Shown here: positions 14,342-15,873 of the stretch, one piece after another
Layout of the letters: every line of letters starts with the position of its first letter
Position numbering within the stretch: position 1 is the first letter of the stretch
NCBI GenBank assembly: GCA_910578235.1
Contig: CAJTPP010000027.1
Span: forward strand, 1,624 to 17,496
Reading direction: 5' to 3'
Source of the DNA: an uncultured Clostridia bacterium
Lineage (GTDB): Bacteria; Bacillota; Clostridia; UBA1381
Length of the DNA: 15,873 bases
The notes under the pieces: generated by a model
Database searches by the model: none
What the model saw: the letters and a program-made list of their open reading frames with translations, nothing else
What the model was told of the DNA's origin: nothing
Made by a program: the position numbers and the translations under genes

Positions 14342-15873
14342 ATGAAAAGGTTTATTACAGCAGTATTGGCGGCCTTTATGGCAGTGTCTGTGACAGTACC
14401 GGCTATGGCTGAACCGACCGGAGACAACACAGACTCGGCGATATATGGTGTTAATACAAGATTTACCGATATATACACCGATGATTTTGCGTGGGCGCGT
14501 ATTTATATTAATGCAATGGCGCAGAAAGGACTTATTTCAGGCTATGAGGATGGCACTTTCCGCCCGGATAATGATGTGACACGTCTTGAGGGGTTGGCTT
14601 TATTCGCAAGGGCTATGGGTTCCAATGATCCGGCAAATGCTGATATACTTACAATTGCGCACGAGAAATATGACAGTGTTGTCGGGGTCTATGGGTTATC
14701 ATGGGGAACGGATGAAATAGTATATCTCATGTATAAAGGCGCGCTCAAAAAATCAGATCTTGACACATATCTGAGAGACGGTGAGAAAAATGAGCCTTTA
14801 AAAAGATATGAGGCAACGATTATTATAACAAAGGCTATGGGCGGTGAAAATGACGCGCTTTCCGAGCTTGGAATAGTACTTGATTATGCGGATGTCAGAG
14901 ATGTGCCTTCACACGCAATTCAGTATGTGGAATATGCGACGGAGATGGGCATTGTAGAGGGTATGGACGATGGCACATTCTCTCCTAACACAGCTGTTAA
15001 AAGAAGTCAGATGGCAGTGATGCTTTCAAGAACAGTGGACAAGACCGATTATTCTTTTTTAAGAATGAAAATAGTGGGTATAAACACAACAACAAGAGTA
15101 ATTACAGCATCTTCTTCCGACGGCAGAGAGGTTCAGTATGAATATACTGATGATACTGTGATGAAAAGCAGAGGTAATGAGGTACAGCCTAAGAATTTTG
15201 ACGCGGGAGTTGACGCTGTGCTTACATTGTCAGGCGCAAATCTTGTGTCTGTGGATTCTGTATCAAAGCAGCCTGATCGGACCGTTACAGGAAGATTTTA
15301 TAATTACGCGTCTTTATCTGGAAGAAGCGTGATAAGAATAACGCCTGATGGTGAGACATCTACTCAGAGTTATGAGTGCGCTCCGGATGTTTCGGTTATA
15401 TATGACGGAAGCCCCGCTACGGTAAGAAGCTTTATGAAGGATGATATTATAACTCTTAATCTTGTAAACGGTGTAATAGCGAAAATCACAGGCGAGTCCA
15501 AGACGGCGGATATTTCAGGTGCAATTGTTGAAGATATTGACATATATAACGATGTTACAATAACAATAAGTCATGGAAACGAAGAATATAACGGAAAATC
15601 TTATAAAGTGAGCAGTAATGTATCAGTAAAGAAAAATGATGTCCCATGTTTGGATGAGATATACAAGGGCGATAAAGTTAATTTAACTCTTGAATACGGT
15701 GTTATAACAAAAATTTCCGCAAGCTCAAGTAAAAAGGTTGTAGAGGGAATAATACAGTCGCTTACAATTTCAGGTAAGTCCACCATGGAGGTAAAGGTGA
15801 AGGATAAGATATATTCTTACGCTATACCGTCTGATGTTGAAATTCTGATCAACAATGAGGAGGGCACGTTATA
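14342..15873 (+). CDS. SLH-domain surface protein, C-terminus beyond the window (at least 510 aa)
   Basis: The frame is open from the ATG at 14342 (AAAGGAG at 14328-14334) to the right edge. The signal peptide is residues 1-23 (MKRF, hydrophobic core, PAMA before EPT). SLH repeat 1 is at about 41-93 (FTDIYTDDFAWARIYI, GLISGYEDGTFRPDNDVTRLE), a degenerate repeat 2 at about 120-167 (EPLKRYEATIIITKAMG), and repeat 3 at 182-233 (YADVRDV, GIVEGMDDGTFSPNTAVKRSQ). After that, at least four tandem beta-type repeats begin around G246, G316, G393 and G469, with periods of 70, 77 and 76 residues. Each is built as VxG-x-I, a strand pair, a DVxV strand and then LxLxxGVIxKI. The role is probably a wall-bound structural or binding protein. 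It is divergent to, and related in plan to, the SLH gene on the left. Confidence 0.9.
   Translation, partial: MKRFITAVLAAFMAVSVTVPAMAEPTGDNTDSAIYGVNTRFTDIYTDDFAWARIYINAMAQKGLISGYEDGTFRPDNDVTRLEGLALFARAMGSNDPANADILTIAHEKYDSVVGVYGLSWGTDEIVYLMYKGALKKSDLDTYLRDGEKNEPLKRYEATIIITKAMGGENDALSELGIVLDYADVRDVPSHAIQYVEYATEMGIVEGMDDGTFSPNTAVKRSQMAVMLSRTVDKTDYSFLRMKIVGINTTTRVITASSSDGREVQYEYTDDTVMKSRGNEVQPKNFDAGVDAVLTLSGANLVSVDSVSKQPDRTVTGRFYNYASLSGRSVIRITPDGETSTQSYECAPDVSVIYDGSPATVRSFMKDDIITLNLVNGVIAKITGESKTADISGAIVEDIDIYNDVTITISHGNEEYNGKSYKVSSNVSVKKNDVPCLDEIYKGDKVNLTLEYGVITKISASSSKKVVEGIIQSLTISGKSTMEVKVKDKIYSYAIPSDVEILINNEEGTL

Noticed and set aside
1..15873. CRISPR arrays, tRNA/rRNA genes, insertion sequences, phage attachment sites or defence systems
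   Set aside because: I looked for spaced repeats, cloverleaf-like sequence, transposase motifs and terminal inverted repeats and saw none. The XRE fragment alone is not enough to call a phage or mobile element.

Overview
The window looks like a chromosomal segment of an anaerobic, moderately AT-rich Gram-positive bacterium of the Bacillota, most likely class Clostridia. The evidence is strong AGGAGG-type ribosome binding sites, TATAAT-type promoters, two S-layer-homology (SLH) proteins, a rubrerythrin/superoxide reductase pair, and a DUF5107-TPR protein paired with a family 2 glycosidase. I cannot name the species. No tRNA, rRNA, CRISPR array, insertion sequence or complete mobile element is visible.

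Layout. (1) 1-2462, plus strand: the end of a polysaccharide operon, with the C-terminus of an O-antigen-ligase/Wzy-type protein, a GT4 glycosyltransferase, and two tandem membrane-anchored proteins of the DUF4330 type, closed by a bidirectional terminator at 2483-2514. (2) 2528-3239: a scar. A minus-strand C-terminal fragment of an exported-looking protein abuts a plus-strand C-terminal fragment of an XRE-type HTH regulator. Both 5' ends are missing at the same point, about 3098. (3) 3241-4200: a promoter-like region followed by three closely spaced genes for small uncharacterised proteins. (4) 4196-5265: rubrerythrin and desulfoferrodoxin, an anaerobic peroxide/superoxide detoxification pair, preceded by dyad symmetries. 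(5) 5266-5440: a gene-free gap with a good sigma-A-type promoter and a terminator about 45 bases further on, i.e. a candidate small RNA of about 70 nt. (6) 5440-11450, minus strand: a two-gene carbohydrate operon (DUF5107-TPR protein, then a GH2 glycosidase, ATGA overlap). Its promoter has a poor -35 and a direct repeat with 21-base period upstream, as expected for activator control. (7) 11455-15873: two divergent SLH proteins with signal peptides, sharing a control region of about 260 bases. The second runs off the right edge.

How the parts work together: regions 1 and 7 concern the cell envelope (surface polysaccharide and S-layer-type proteins that usually bind secondary cell-wall polymer). 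Region 4 is stress defence. Region 6 probably hydrolyses an imported oligosaccharide or glycoside in the cytoplasm, because neither protein has a signal peptide. The substrate and the DUF5107 activity are unknown. The best candidates for something undescribed are the DUF5107-TPR/GH2 pair with its tandem operator, the small-protein cassette, the orphan promoter-terminator unit, and the repeated beta-type module shared by the two SLH proteins.
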